Assembly (NCBI GenBank): GCA_031081715.1
Contig: JAVHMA010000023.1
Location: 24,009 to 56,914, forward strand
Direction: 5' to 3'
Source: Armatimonadota bacterium
GTDB lineage: Bacteria > Sysuimicrobiota > Sysuimicrobiia > Sysuimicrobiales > Humicultoraceae
Length of the DNA: 32,906 nt
Below the pieces are notes generated by a model. That model did no database searches, was not told the DNA's origin, and worked only from the letters and a program-made list of their open reading frames with translations. Shown here in pieces: positions 13,620 through 22,184 of this stretch (positions are counted from its first letter, which is position 1; each line of letters begins with the position of its first letter). Made by a program: the position numbers and the translations under genes.

Positions 13620-16396
13620 GCCCGTCCTCCCTCCGTGGCAGCCGCCGCGACCGCGGTTCCCTCCAGCGCATAGACGATCGCCTCGTCCATGGACATCGCC
13701 TGCCCGCGCGCCAAGGCGCGCTCGAAGGCCGCCTCGCCGAGCGCCGCGCGAGTGCGCTGCCGTTGCCGCTCGTACTCGGCCCGGAACAGCGCGGGCACCG
13801 GGGCACCGATCGCCTCGCGCTGCGTCTCGAACGCGCCGAACAGCGCCGCGGCCCGGTCGTAGGTGCCGAGCGAGGCGGCGGCGCACCCGAGCGCGGCCAG
13901 GCAGGTGACGATGCCGCGCTTCTCGCCGAGGTCGCGCCGCAGCGCCAAGCAGTCCTGGTAGAGCTCCATCGCGCGCCGGTGATCGCCCATCGCGGAGACC
14001 GCGATCCCGAGGTTCAGTTCGCCGTAGGCGATGTACGAGCGGTCGCCGATCTGCCGCAGCCGCACGAGCGCCTCCTCGAAGAACGCCACGGCGCCGGGCA
14101 GGTCGCCGCGGTCGCGCGCGAGCTGGCCGAGGTTGATCGAGACGATCGCGATCGCCCACGTGTGCCCGAGGGCGGTGAGCTGGCGCAGGCTCTCCTCGAG
14201 GAGCGCCTGCGCCTTCTCGGCCTCGCCCTTGGAGCGCGCGACGAACCCCAGCGTCGCGCGCGCCCAGGCGGTGGCCACGTTGTCCCCGAGTTGGGTGGCC
14301 AGGGTGAGTCCCTCGCCGCCCAGCACCTCCGCCTTGCCGTAGTTCTCGGTGCGGCACGCGTGGATGCCCAGAATCACCAGACACGACGCCTCGGTGCGCC
14401 GGTCGTTGACGTCCCGGGAAAGCGCCAGCGCCTCGGAGGCGAGCGCCTCGACCCGCTCGAAGTCGTCCAGACGCAGCGCCAGCCCGGCGGCGGCGTTCAG
14501 CAGCTTCACGCGCGCCGCGGCCGACGCGGCGTGCGCGCGCGGCAGCAGCTCGTTCATCCAACGCCAGCCTTCGGTCCAGTACCCGCGCACCTCCCAGAAC
14601 CACCACAGCGCGCCCGCGAGTCGCACGCCGGTTTCGACGTCCGGGTCGGTGCGGCTCCACTCGAGGGCTGTCCGGAAGTTATCGTGTTCGGCCTCCAGCC
14701 GGTCGAGCCACAGCTTCTGCTCGGGGCCCTGCAGGCGGAGCTCGGCCTCCTCCGCAAGTTGGAGGAAGAACGCGCGGTGCGCGCGGCGCGCGGCGTCGGC
14801 CTCGCCCGAGGCCACCAGGCGCGGCATCGCGAACTGCCGGAGCGTCTCCAGCATCCGGTAGCGCGTCTGCCGCCCCTCGCCGGGCTCGACCATGACGAGC
14901 GACTTGTCGATCAGCCGGGCGAGCAGGTCGAGGATGTCCGGCGGCGCCGCGCCGGTGGCCCGGCACACGCCCTCCGCGGTCTCGAGGGTGAAGCCACCCG
15001 CGAAGACCGAGAGGTGGCGGAACAGCCGGCGCTCGTCCTCGGCGAGGAGATCGTAGCTCCATTCGATCGCGGCTTCGAGCGTCTGGTGGTGCGGGAGGCT
15101 GCTGCGCGGCCCGCCGGTGAGCAGGCGGAAGCGGTCCTCCAGGCGCGTCGCGATCTCCTGGACCGACAGGACGCGAGTGCGCGCGGCCGCGAGCTCGATC
15201 GCCAGCGGGATGCCGTCCAGCCGCCGGGCGATCTCGCCGATCGCGCGGGCGTTCTCTGCGGTCAGCGCGAATCCGGGCCGGTAGAGGGACGCGCGCTCCA
15301 CGAACAGTCGGGCGGCGGCCGAGCGCGCCACCCCGTCGGCGTCCGCCGCGCGCGGATCGGGTACCGGCAGCGGCGGTACGGTGAAGAGCCGCTCGCCGGC
15401 GACGCCCAGCGGCTCGCGGCTCGTCGCGAGGATACGCAGCCCGGGCGCGACCTGCAGCAGCACCGTGCAGAGGGCCGCGCACGCCGCGAGCAGGTGCTCG
15501 CAGTTGTCCAGCACCAGGAGCGCCGTACGTTCGCGCAGCACCTCGGTCAACACGTCCTGCGGCGGCCGGCCGGGCTCGCGCACGCCGAGGGCGCCGGCCA
15601 CGGTCTGCGCGACGAGCTCCGGTTCGCGGAGGGGCGCCAGGTCCACGAGCCACACCCCGTCCGGGAATCGGTCGAGCAAGTCCGCCGCCGCTTGGAGGGC
15701 GAGGCGCGTCTTGCCCGCGCCGCCTGGGCCGCGCAGCGTCAGCAGCCTGGCCGAGGCGAGCAGGTGCTTCACCTCGGCCATCTCGGCGTCGCGCCCCACG
15801 AAGCTCGTGATCTGCACCGGTAGGTTGTTGGGCGCCACGTCCATCGAGCGCAGCGGCGGGAAGGCCGAGGGTAGCGCGGGGTGAGTCGCCTGGAACAGGC
15901 GCTCGGGCCGCTGCAGGTCCTTCAGCCGGTGGGGCCCAAGGTCGACGAGGCTCAGGTCCTCGGGCAGGTCGTGCGCCGCGAGCGCCGCCGTCGCCTCGGA
16001 GAGCAGGATCTGCCCACCGTGGCCCGCCGCGCAGACCCGCGCGGCGCGGTGCACGTCGAGGCCTACATAGGTGTCGGCCGAGCGCACCGCCTCGCCGGTA
16101 TGCAGGCCGATGCGGACGCGCACGCCCGCGCCCTCGGGCCAGGCATGCGCCGCGATCGCGCGCTGCGCCGCGACCGCGGCGGCGACCGCGTGCGCCGCCA
16201 CCGGAAAGACCACGAAGAACGAGTCGCCCGCGGTGCTGACCTCCACCCCGCCGGCCGCGCGGAAGATCCTACGCAGCAGGTCATCGTGGGCGGCGAGGAC
16301 CGCGGGATAGCGGTCGCCCAGCGTTTGGAGGAGCCGCGTGGAGCCCTCGATGTCCGTGAACAGGAACGTGACCGTGCCGGTCGGCAACGCCGGCAT
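13616..16396 (-). CDS. class III cyclase-like domain + STAND ATPase + TPR signalling protein
   Basis: A 926-residue cytoplasmic regulator. Residues 5-170 are a class III nucleotide cyclase homology domain with both metal-binding aspartates (Asp15 in Phe-Thr-Asp-Ile-Glu-Gly-Ser-Thr, and Asp58). The usual substrate-specifying Lys is Ser54 and the usual Asn before the Arg is His116, so cyclase activity may be altered or lost. Residues about 195-480 are a STAND/NB-ARC ATPase with a P-loop at 223-230 (Gly-Pro-Gly-Gly-Ala-Gly-Lys-Thr) and Walker B at 293-298. The remainder is TPR-like helical repeats. No DNA-binding domain is seen. The ATG has GGAGGA eight bases upstream; a longer Arg-rich extension upstream is rejected. 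It is divergent from the second importer operon. Confidence 0.9.
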   Translation of the reverse strand: MPALPTGTVTFLFTDIEGSTRLLQTLGDRYPAVLAAHDDLLRRIFRAAGGVEVSTAGDSFFVVFPVAAHAVAAAVAAQRAIAAHAWPEGAGVRVRIGLHTGEAVRSADTYVGLDVHRAARVCAAGHGGQILLSEATAALAAHDLPEDLSLVDLGPHRLKDLQRPERLFQATHPALPSAFPPLRSMDVAPNNLPVQITSFVGRDAEMAEVKHLLASARLLTLRGPGGAGKTRLALQAAADLLDRFPDGVWLVDLAPLREPELVAQTVAGALGVREPGRPPQDVLTEVLRERTALLVLDNCEHLLAACAALCTVLLQVAPGLRILATSREPLGVAGERLFTVPPLPVPDPRAADADGVARSAAARLFVERASLYRPGFALTAENARAIGEIARRLDGIPLAIELAAARTRVLSVQEIATRLEDRFRLLTGGPRSSLPHHQTLEAAIEWSYDLLAEDERRLFRHLSVFAGGFTLETAEGVCRATGAAPPDILDLLARLIDKSLVMVEPGEGRQTRYRMLETLRQFAMPRLVASGEADAARRAHRAFFLQLAEEAELRLQGPEQKLWLDRLEAEHDNFRTALEWSRTDPDVETGVRLAGALWWFWEVRGYWTEGWRWMNELLPRAHAASAAARVKLLNAAAGLALRLDDFERVEALASEALALSRDVNDRRTEASCLVILGIHACRTENYGKAEVLGGEGLTLATQLGDNVATAWARATLGFVARSKGEAEKAQALLEESLRQLTALGHTWAIAIVSINLGQLARDRGDLPGAVAFFEEALVRLRQIGDRSYIAYGELNLGIAVSAMGDHRRAMELYQDCLALRRDLGEKRGIVTCLAALGCAAASLGTYDRAAALFGAFETQREAIGAPVPALFRAEYERQRQRTRAALGEAAFERALARGQAMSMDEAIVYALEGTAVAAAATEGGRA

Positions 16397-16506
16397 GCCA
16401 GTGGTCCTCCGATCGCCGCGGCCTGCGCGCGTAGTTGGGTTCGCGGTCGCGCCGCCGCGCTCCCCCTCGGCGCCTGCCGCCCCCTCGCCGTGCCGCGGGT
16501 CTGTCG

Positions 16507-16548
16507 CGACGCATCGCGGTTCCACCTCGACGCATCGCCGTTCCCCTC
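16507..16548. repeat. two tandem 21-base repeats upstream of divergent genes
   Basis: Two adjacent 21-base units, each starting CGACGCATCGC and continuing with a GTTCC core, agree at about 17 of 21 positions. They lie in the 247-base gap between the cyclase/STAND gene (leftward) and the importer permease gene (rightward). Spacing of two helical turns fits a tandem protein-binding site, but no regulator is identified. Confidence 0.45.
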
Positions 16549-16643
16549 GGGGCGCCGCCGCACGCGCGTGCGCAGACCTGGTAGACTAGACGCACCGTGC
16601 CATGAGCATAACCACGTTACAGTAGCGATGCCCGCATGCCGGA

Positions 16644-17558
16644 ATGATCGTCGTCATCCTGCGCCGCGCGATCCGCACGGTTCCGGTGCTCCTGGGCGCC
16701 TCGGTGCTCGTCTTCGCGAGCATCCGGCTGATCCCGGGGGACCCGGCGCTGATCTTCGCCGGCGACCACGCGACCCCGGAGCTCGTCGCGCAGACGCGGC
16801 GCGAGCTCGGCCTGGACCGACCGCTGTGGGCGCAGTACGCCATCTTCCTGCGGCGCGCGGTGATGGGCGACCTGGGTACCTCTACGCGCACGGGCCGGCC
16901 GGTGGCCGGGGAGTTGATGCACCGCTACCGCATGACCTTATTGTTGGCGGGCGCGGCGATCGCCTTCAGCGTGACCGTGGGCGTCCCGCTCGGCATCGTG
17001 GCCGCCGTGCGCCGCGGCCGCGGCCCCGACAAGGCGAGCGTGGCGGTGGCGCTGCTGGGCGTCTCGCTGCCTACCTTCCTGCTGGGCGTCCTGCTGCAGC
17101 TCGTGCTCGCGGTGCGGCTGGGGTGGTTTCCCGTGGCCGGCGCGCAGTCGTGGCAGCACCTGGTCCTGCCGGCCATCAGCCTGGGCGCGTTCCCGGTCGC
17201 GCACATCACCCGGCTGCTGCGGACCAGCCTGCTCGAGACGCTGGGCGAGGACTACACCCGGACCGCGCGCGCCAAGGGCCTGCCCGAGTCAGCGGTGGTG
17301 CTCCGCCACGCGTTGAAGCCCGCCCTGATCCCGGCCGTGACCATCGTTGGGCTCCAGTTCGGCGCGATGCTGGGGGCCTCGGTCTTCGCCGAGGCCGTCT
17401 TCACCTGGCCGGGCATCGGCCGCTACCTGGTCCAGGCGATCGCCTTTCGCGACTACCCGGTTGTCCAGGGCGCGGTGTTACTGCTGGCCGCCACCTACGT
17501 GACGGCCAACCTGGCGGTGGACCTGGTCTACGCCTGGCTCGACCCGAGGACGCGGTAG
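16644..17558 (+). CDS. second peptide-type ABC importer permease, DppB/OppB family
   Basis: A 304-residue inner-membrane permease. The start resembles the family (hydrophobic helix with Arg-Arg-Ala-Ile-Arg-Thr-Val-Pro-Val-Leu), followed by Ile-Pro-Gly-Asp-Pro, about six membrane helices, an EAA loop at Asp-Tyr-Thr-Arg-Thr-Ala-Arg-Ala-Lys-Gly, Phe-Thr-Trp-Pro-Gly-Ile-Gly and a final Tyr-Ala-Trp-Leu-Asp-Pro-Arg. It is first in a rightward operon: the DppC-like gene starts on the very next base after its TAG stop. No strong ribosome site precedes its ATG. It is clearly separate in sequence from the leftward DppB-like gene at 6-7 kb. Confidence 0.95.
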   Translation: MIVVILRRAIRTVPVLLGASVLVFASIRLIPGDPALIFAGDHATPELVAQTRRELGLDRPLWAQYAIFLRRAVMGDLGTSTRTGRPVAGELMHRYRMTLLLAGAAIAFSVTVGVPLGIVAAVRRGRGPDKASVAVALLGVSLPTFLLGVLLQLVLAVRLGWFPVAGAQSWQHLVLPAISLGAFPVAHITRLLRTSLLETLGEDYTRTARAKGLPESAVVLRHALKPALIPAVTIVGLQFGAMLGASVFAEAVFTWPGIGRYLVQAIAFRDYPVVQGAVLLLAATYVTANLAVDLVYAWLDPRTR

Positions 17559-18437
17559 ATGGCGGTCGTCGCGGTGCCGCCTCCCGCCCCTGGTCCGGCG
17601 TCGCGCTTCTGGGCCCAGGTGCGCCGCGACCGGGCCGGGGTGGGCGGGCTCGTCTTGTTCGCGCTGGTGGTCGCGGGCGCGGTCGCGGGCCCGGCGGTCG
17701 TGCCCTACGATCCCCGGCAGCCGAACCTGCTCGCGGCCTTCCAGCCGCCCTCGGCCGCGCACCTGCTGGGCACCGACCAGCTCGGCCGCGACCTGTTCTC
17801 GCGCGTGGTGGCTGGCGCCCGCGCGTCGCTGCTCGGCGGGCTCGGGGCGCTGGGCGTCTCGCTGGCGCTCGGCGTGCCAGCCGGCCTGGTCGCCGGCTAC
17901 GCGGGCGGCGCCTGGGATGACCTGCTGATGGGACTGGTCGAGGTGCTGATGTCGTTCCCGGGCGTGCTGCTCGCGCTGCTGGCGGTCGCCGTGCTGGGCG
18001 CGGGGCAGCGGAACGTTGTGCTGGCCGTGGGGCTCGCCTCGGCACCGGTGTTCGCGCGGTTGGTGCGCGGCTCGGCGCTCGCGCTGCGCGAGCAGGAGTT
18101 CGTCGTGGCGGCGCGGGCACTCGGCGCGACGCCGGCGCGCGTGGTCGTCCGCCATGTCCTGCCCGGGTGCGTCCCACCGATTGTGGTCACCGCGGTCCTG
18201 CGCCTGGGCATTACAATCGTCACGGTCGCCGGGCTCGGGTTCCTCGGGTTGGGCGGCGATCCGGCGACCCCGGAGTGGGGGGCGATGCTGAGCGCCGGCG
18301 CGGAGTTTTTGCGCGCGGCGCCGCACATCGCGCTGGCGCCCGGCGGCGCGATCCTGCTGACCGTGTTGAGCGTGAACCTGTTCGGCGACGCGGTCGCCGA
18401 CGCGTTGAATCCCCGCGTGCGCGCGCGCCGCGGGTAG
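17559..18437 (+). CDS. second peptide-type ABC importer permease, DppC/OppC family
   Basis: A 292-residue inner-membrane permease. A short Pro-rich N-terminus leads into the first membrane helix (about 27-47), then Leu-Leu-Gly-Thr-Asp-Gln-Leu-Gly-Arg-Asp, a family hallmark, and the helical core with the EAA loop at Glu-Phe-Val-Val-Ala-Ala-Arg-Ala-Leu-Gly. It ends with Asn-Leu-Phe-Gly-Asp-Ala-Val-Ala-Asp-Ala-Leu-Asn-Pro. It directly abuts the DppB-like stop and is followed after 11 bases by the binding-protein gene, so the operon is tight. Confidence 0.95.
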   Translation: MAVVAVPPPAPGPASRFWAQVRRDRAGVGGLVLFALVVAGAVAGPAVVPYDPRQPNLLAAFQPPSAAHLLGTDQLGRDLFSRVVAGARASLLGGLGALGVSLALGVPAGLVAGYAGGAWDDLLMGLVEVLMSFPGVLLALLAVAVLGAGQRNVVLAVGLASAPVFARLVRGSALALREQEFVVAARALGATPARVVVRHVLPGCVPPIVVTAVLRLGITIVTVAGLGFLGLGGDPATPEWGAMLSAGAEFLRAAPHIALAPGGAILLTVLSVNLFGDAVADALNPRVRARRG

Positions 18438-18448
18438 GGGGGAGATCG

Positions 18449-20035
18449 ATGGTGCGCTTCGGTTGGCTCGTTCTGCTCGTCGTCCTGGTCCTGGCCCCGC
18501 GGCCGGAGGCGCGCTCCGCGCCGGCCGCGCCGCCCGGCACGCTGGTGTGGGCGCTGCACGTGCCGATCGACCGGCTCGACCCGCCGGCGACGTTCTCGCT
18601 GGCCACGGGCATGGTGGTCGGCCGCAACATCTTCGACCGGCTCGTCGAGCACGACGAGCGCCTGGCCATCACCCCGGGGCTCGCCACGCAGTGGACGCCG
18701 TCGCGCGACGGCCGCGCCTGGACCTTCCGGCTGCGGCAGGGCGTGCGGTTCCACGACGGGACGCCCTTCAACGCCGACGCCGTGGTGTTCAACGTGGCGC
18801 GGGCCATCGACCCGCAACTGCGCCTGCCCGCCGGCGGCTTTGCCTGGAGCGGCGTGCGCGGCGCGCGCAAGATCGACGACTACACGGTGGAGATCTTCGG
18901 CGATCAGCCGCTGGCCGCGCTGCTCAACAACATCGCCGACAGCGGGCTGGGCGCCATCCAGAGCCCGCAGGCCGTGCAGCGCGCCACCTCGCCGCGCGAC
19001 TTCGTCCCGGTGGGCACCGGGCCGTTCCGATTCGTGAGCTGGGCGCCCGACGGCGACCTCGTGCTCGAGGCGAACCGCGACTACTGGGGCCCGGCGCCGC
19101 GGGTGCAGCGGCTGATCGTCCGCGTCGCGACGACGCCGTCCACGCGCGTGAATCTGCTGGAGGCCGGCGAAGCCGACCTGGTCACGCAGGTGCCGATCCA
19201 CGAGATCGGGCGGCTGGGCCGCGCGCAGGGGCTGGAGGTCGCGGTGCGGCCGTCGACCTCGTGGACCTACATCGCCATCAACAACACGAAGCCGCAGTTC
19301 GCCGACGTGCGCGTGCGCCGCGCGCTCAACCACCTGGTGGACAAGCAGACGATCATCGACAAGATCCTCTTCGGCGTGGGGCGCGTGGCCGACTCGCCGA
19401 TCGGGTCGGCGTACCGGGCGCACAAGAGCGTCCGCGTCTACCAGTACGACCCGGGCCAGGCGCGCCGGCTGCTCGACGAGGCGGGCTGGCGGCCGGGTGC
19501 CGACGGTGTGCGCGCGAAGGACGGCCAGCGGCTGGCGGGCACGCTGTGGGTGCCCTCCGGCCGGTTCGTGGGCGGCCCGGATATGGCCCAGGTGATCGCG
19601 TCCGCCTTCCGCGGCGTCGGCGCCGACGTGCGGGTGCAGGAGATCGAGTTTCCCGTCTACCTGGCCGAGGCGCGTCGCGGGCCGCAGGAGTCGCGCATCG
19701 AGATGGTCATGGCGGGCTGGGGCACCGCCGATCCTGACACCGGGCTGCGGTCCATCCTCCACTCGCGCTCGTGGCCGCCGGCGGCCAACAACCTGGCGTT
19801 CTACCGCAACCCGCAGGTCGACGAGTTGCTCGACCGCGGCGCGGCCACGATGGACGCCAACGCGCGCATTCAGATCTACCACCGGGTGCAGGAGATCGTG
19901 ATGGACGACGCGCCCTGGTTGTTCCTCACCGAGCGGCGCGAGGCCGTGGCCTGGCGGTCCGCGGTGAGCGGCGTGCGCTTCATTCCGAGCTCGGCGGGCC
20001 TGATCGACGTGCGGCAGGCGGCGGTGACACGATGA
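18449..20035 (+). CDS. second peptide-type substrate-binding protein (SBP family 5)
   Basis: A 528-residue exported binding protein. A signal peptide covers about residues 1-25 with no lipobox cysteine. Family 5 marks follow: Arg-Leu-Asp-Pro-Pro, Val-Gly-Arg-Asn-Ile-Phe-Asp-Arg-Leu, Phe-His-Asp-Gly-Thr-Pro-Phe-Asn-Ala-Asp-Ala-Val, and Val-Gly-Thr-Gly-Pro-Phe-Arg-Phe. The ATG has GGGGGGAG four bases upstream. The TGA stop overlaps the ATG of the M20-family gene (ATGA), so the binding protein and that protein are made together, which suggests the imported compound is the ligand of the M20 protein. Confidence 0.95.
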   Translation: MVRFGWLVLLVVLVLAPRPEARSAPAAPPGTLVWALHVPIDRLDPPATFSLATGMVVGRNIFDRLVEHDERLAITPGLATQWTPSRDGRAWTFRLRQGVRFHDGTPFNADAVVFNVARAIDPQLRLPAGGFAWSGVRGARKIDDYTVEIFGDQPLAALLNNIADSGLGAIQSPQAVQRATSPRDFVPVGTGPFRFVSWAPDGDLVLEANRDYWGPAPRVQRLIVRVATTPSTRVNLLEAGEADLVTQVPIHEIGRLGRAQGLEVAVRPSTSWTYIAINNTKPQFADVRVRRALNHLVDKQTIIDKILFGVGRVADSPIGSAYRAHKSVRVYQYDPGQARRLLDEAGWRPGADGVRAKDGQRLAGTLWVPSGRFVGGPDMAQVIASAFRGVGADVRVQEIEFPVYLAEARRGPQESRIEMVMAGWGTADPDTGLRSILHSRSWPPAANNLAFYRNPQVDELLDRGAATMDANARIQIYHRVQEIVMDDAPWLFLTERREAVAWRSAVSGVRFIPSSAGLIDVRQAAVTR

Positions 20036-21279
20036 CCGACCCGGGCGTCGCGGCCACGCCGATCCTCGAGCGCGTCGAGCCCGACCGGGTGCTCGCGCTG
20101 GCCCGGGAGATGATCCGCATCCCCAGCTTTACGAAGCAGGAAAAGCGGCTCGCCGAGTGGTCGGCCGACACGATGTCGGCGATGGGGTTCGACGAGGTCT
20201 GGCAGCAGGAGGTCGAGCCCGGACGGTCCAACGTGTTCGGCCGGCTGCGCGGCAGCGGCGAGGGGCCGTCGATCCTCTTCAACGGCCATCTGGACCACAA
20301 CATGGTCTGCGACGGCTGGACCCGCGACCCGTTCGGCGCCGAGGTGGACGGCGATTGGCTCATCGGTCTCGGTGCCGCGAATATGAAGGCCGGGAACGCC
20401 GCGATGCTGGCGGCGGTGGAGGCGGTCAGGCGGTCGGGCGTGCGGCCCCGGGGCGACGTGACCATGGCGTTCGTGGTGGGCGAGCTCCAGGGCGGGCTGG
20501 GCACGCGCGCCGCGCTGGATGCGGGGCTACGCGCCGACCTGTTCTTCCTGGGCGAGCCCACCGAGCTCGGCGTGCTCACGATGCACGCCGGCGTGCTGCA
20601 GGTGCGCGTGACCGTGCGCGGCGAGATGCGGCACTACACGACGCTCGCCGGACACAAGATCCACGCGATCGAGAAGGCGATGAAGATCGCCGCCGCGCTG
20701 GGACCGAGCTACGAGACGATCCCGCCGGGCTCGTGGATGACCTTTGCGCCCAACCCGGCCTATGACGGGTTGCCGCGTATGAACCTGGGGGTGATCCGCG
20801 GCGGCATCACCCCCGAGATCCTCTCGTGGCGGCCCGCGCTGGTCCCCGACTACTGCGAGATGGTCCTCGACCTCCGGCTCGTCCCGGGGCAGAGTCCCGA
20901 GTCGGTGATGGCCGACCTCCGGCGGCTGCTCGACCGCATGCGCGCGGCGGATCCCGACCTCCGGGTCGAGGTCGAGACCGTGGAGGGCCGTACCTACTTC
21001 CCGCCGTTCGAGATACCGATCGACCACCCGGTGGTGCAGGCCGCGGTCTTCGCCCACCGCGCGATCTTCGGGCGCGAGCCGCGCGTCGGCGCGCTGACGC
21101 CGCAGAAGTACGCGGGCGCGGACTCGGCGCACATGCTCCGCGCGGGCATTCCGGGCATTCTCTACGGGCCCGCCGGCCGCTACCTGAGCGTACCAGACGA
21201 GCGCGTCGAGGTGCGCGACGTCGTGGGCGCCAGCCGCGTGTTCGCGCTGGCGGTCGCCCGCCTCTGGGGCCTGGTCTAG
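20032..21279 (+). CDS. M20-family (ArgE/DapE/carboxypeptidase G2-like) protein with altered metal site
   Basis: A 415-residue protein of the M20 fold, with a catalytic domain interrupted by a dimerisation domain (about 185-300). Family members are zinc amidohydrolases or peptidases. Here Gly-His86-Leu-Asp88 is kept and Glu151 stands in the catalytic-base position. The bridging Asp is Asn118 (Ala-Asn-Met-Lys-Ala-Gly), the second Glu of the usual Glu-Glu pair is Leu152, and the late His ligand appears to be Ser386. Glu175 in Gly-Glu-Pro-Thr is kept. I recall a group of M20 proteins in importer operons that also carry Asn in the first of these places. It may bind one metal or none. The ATG overlaps the binding-protein stop; a strong terminator follows. 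Confidence 0.9.
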   Translation: MTDPGVAATPILERVEPDRVLALAREMIRIPSFTKQEKRLAEWSADTMSAMGFDEVWQQEVEPGRSNVFGRLRGSGEGPSILFNGHLDHNMVCDGWTRDPFGAEVDGDWLIGLGAANMKAGNAAMLAAVEAVRRSGVRPRGDVTMAFVVGELQGGLGTRAALDAGLRADLFFLGEPTELGVLTMHAGVLQVRVTVRGEMRHYTTLAGHKIHAIEKAMKIAAALGPSYETIPPGSWMTFAPNPAYDGLPRMNLGVIRGGITPEILSWRPALVPDYCEMVLDLRLVPGQSPESVMADLRRLLDRMRAADPDLRVEVETVEGRTYFPPFEIPIDHPVVQAAVFAHRAIFGREPRVGALTPQKYAGADSAHMLRAGIPGILYGPAGRYLSVPDERVEVRDVVGASRVFALAVARLWGLV

Positions 21280-21298
21280 CCGGCTGGGACGACGACCC

Positions 21299-21336
21299 GG
21301 GGAGCGGCGACGCTAGTCGTCGCTCCCCTTGATCTT
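21299..21336. terminator. strong bidirectional intrinsic terminator between convergent genes
   Basis: A 13-bp stem (GGGGAGCG with CGCTCCCC, one G-T pair, then CGAC with GTCG) closes a four-base loop GCTA and is followed on the + strand by TTGATCTT. The loop contains the stop codon of the leftward excalibur-like gene. It should end transcription of the importer-M20 operon and probably also, in the other direction, that of the small secreted protein gene. Confidence 0.75.
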
Positions 21337-21789
21337 CCCGCAGACGATCCCGTTCTTGTTGGCGTCCGCCGGATGCGTGGGGACGTTGCGCACCAGCGTG
21401 TACCCCGGCGGGCACTTGCCGGCCTGGTCGTCCACCACGATGACCTCGATTTGCCCCTTCGCCGGCGCACCGGCGCCAGGCGGCTTGGTGCCGCCAGGGG
21501 AGGCGGTGGCCTTGGGCTGCGGCGTTGTAGTCGCCTTCGCCTGCGGGCCCGGCGTGGCCTTGGCGCCGGGTGTTGCGGCCGGCGCCGCCTGGCAGATGTA
21601 CCCGTTGCGGTTCCGGTCCGCCGCGTGGTTGGCTGCCTTGACCCGCACCAGGCCAGGCGTGCAGGCGTCGTTCGCGTCGTCCTGCGGCGCGGCCGGCGCG
21701 GCCGGTGCGGGCGAGGCGGCGAACCATGCGGTCGCGCCCGCGACCATCAGCGACACCAGCAGGCCGGTCGTCACCAGCAGTCTCGACAC
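21313..21789 (-). CDS. secreted protein with two excalibur-like Ca-binding repeats
   Basis: A 158-residue exported protein. The N-terminus (1-25) is a signal peptide or membrane anchor. Two similar modules follow, each framed by a Cys pair and ending in a D-x-N-x-N-G calcium-loop-like motif and Cys: Cys43 to Cys66 (loop from Asp58) and Cys126 to Cys150 (loop from Asp142). This pattern matches excalibur domains of bacterial surface proteins. A 45-residue Pro/Ala/Thr/Gly linker (about 68-111) separates them, consistent with a cell-wall or surface location. The GTG start has GGGAGG six bases upstream. The partner or ligand is unknown. Its stop lies in the loop of the shared terminator. Confidence 0.8.
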   Translation of the reverse strand: MSRLLVTTGLLVSLMVAGATAWFAASPAPAAPAAPQDDANDACTPGLVRVKAANHAADRNRNGYICQAAPAATPGAKATPGPQAKATTTPQPKATASPGGTKPPGAGAPAKGQIEVIVVDDQAGKCPPGYTLVRNVPTHPADANKNGIVCGKIKGSDD

Positions 21790-22184
21790 ACTTCACCTCC
21801 CGGGGTCATCGGCGCCGCGCCACCGCTGCCGCCGGCGTCATCGCACCCGCTCACCGTGACGGCCACCGCAGCGGACCACGATGGCGCCGGCGCGCGGGCG
21901 GAGATCGGCGCCGCCCGGGGAGCGGCCCGCCGCGTCCCGCCGCGACGCATGGATGACCGCGAGGCTGGCCGCCGGCACCGCAGCGGCGCGGCCGCGGACG
22001 AGGTGCCGCGTCAGGCATCACCGGAAATGTTCCACCGCCGGCGCCCCGACTCCCGCTCCGGCCCGCGCGACCGCGGCGACGCATCGGGCCGCGGACCGAT
22101 TGCCCCATCGGGTCCGCGAGCGCATCGTGGTGGCGGGCGAGACTTCTGTGCCCGCCGGATGACGCCGCGGCGGAGGTGGAGGGC
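21790..22184. other. 395-base gap with no recognised gene
   Basis: This stretch lies between the excalibur-like gene (leftward) and alanine dehydrogenase (rightward). It is very GC-rich and stays open in several frames, but none of the readings looks like a protein family and none has a good start. It should hold two divergent promoters; I see no clear -35/-10 pair. A GGAGGTGGAGGG ribosome site for ald ends the gap. Confidence 0.5.

Noticed and set aside
13763-15823. 686-codon rightward frame inside the cyclase/STAND gene
   Set aside because: It is antisense to a gene with clear cyclase and ATPase motifs and has shadow-type composition (Arg, Gly, Ala, Glu).
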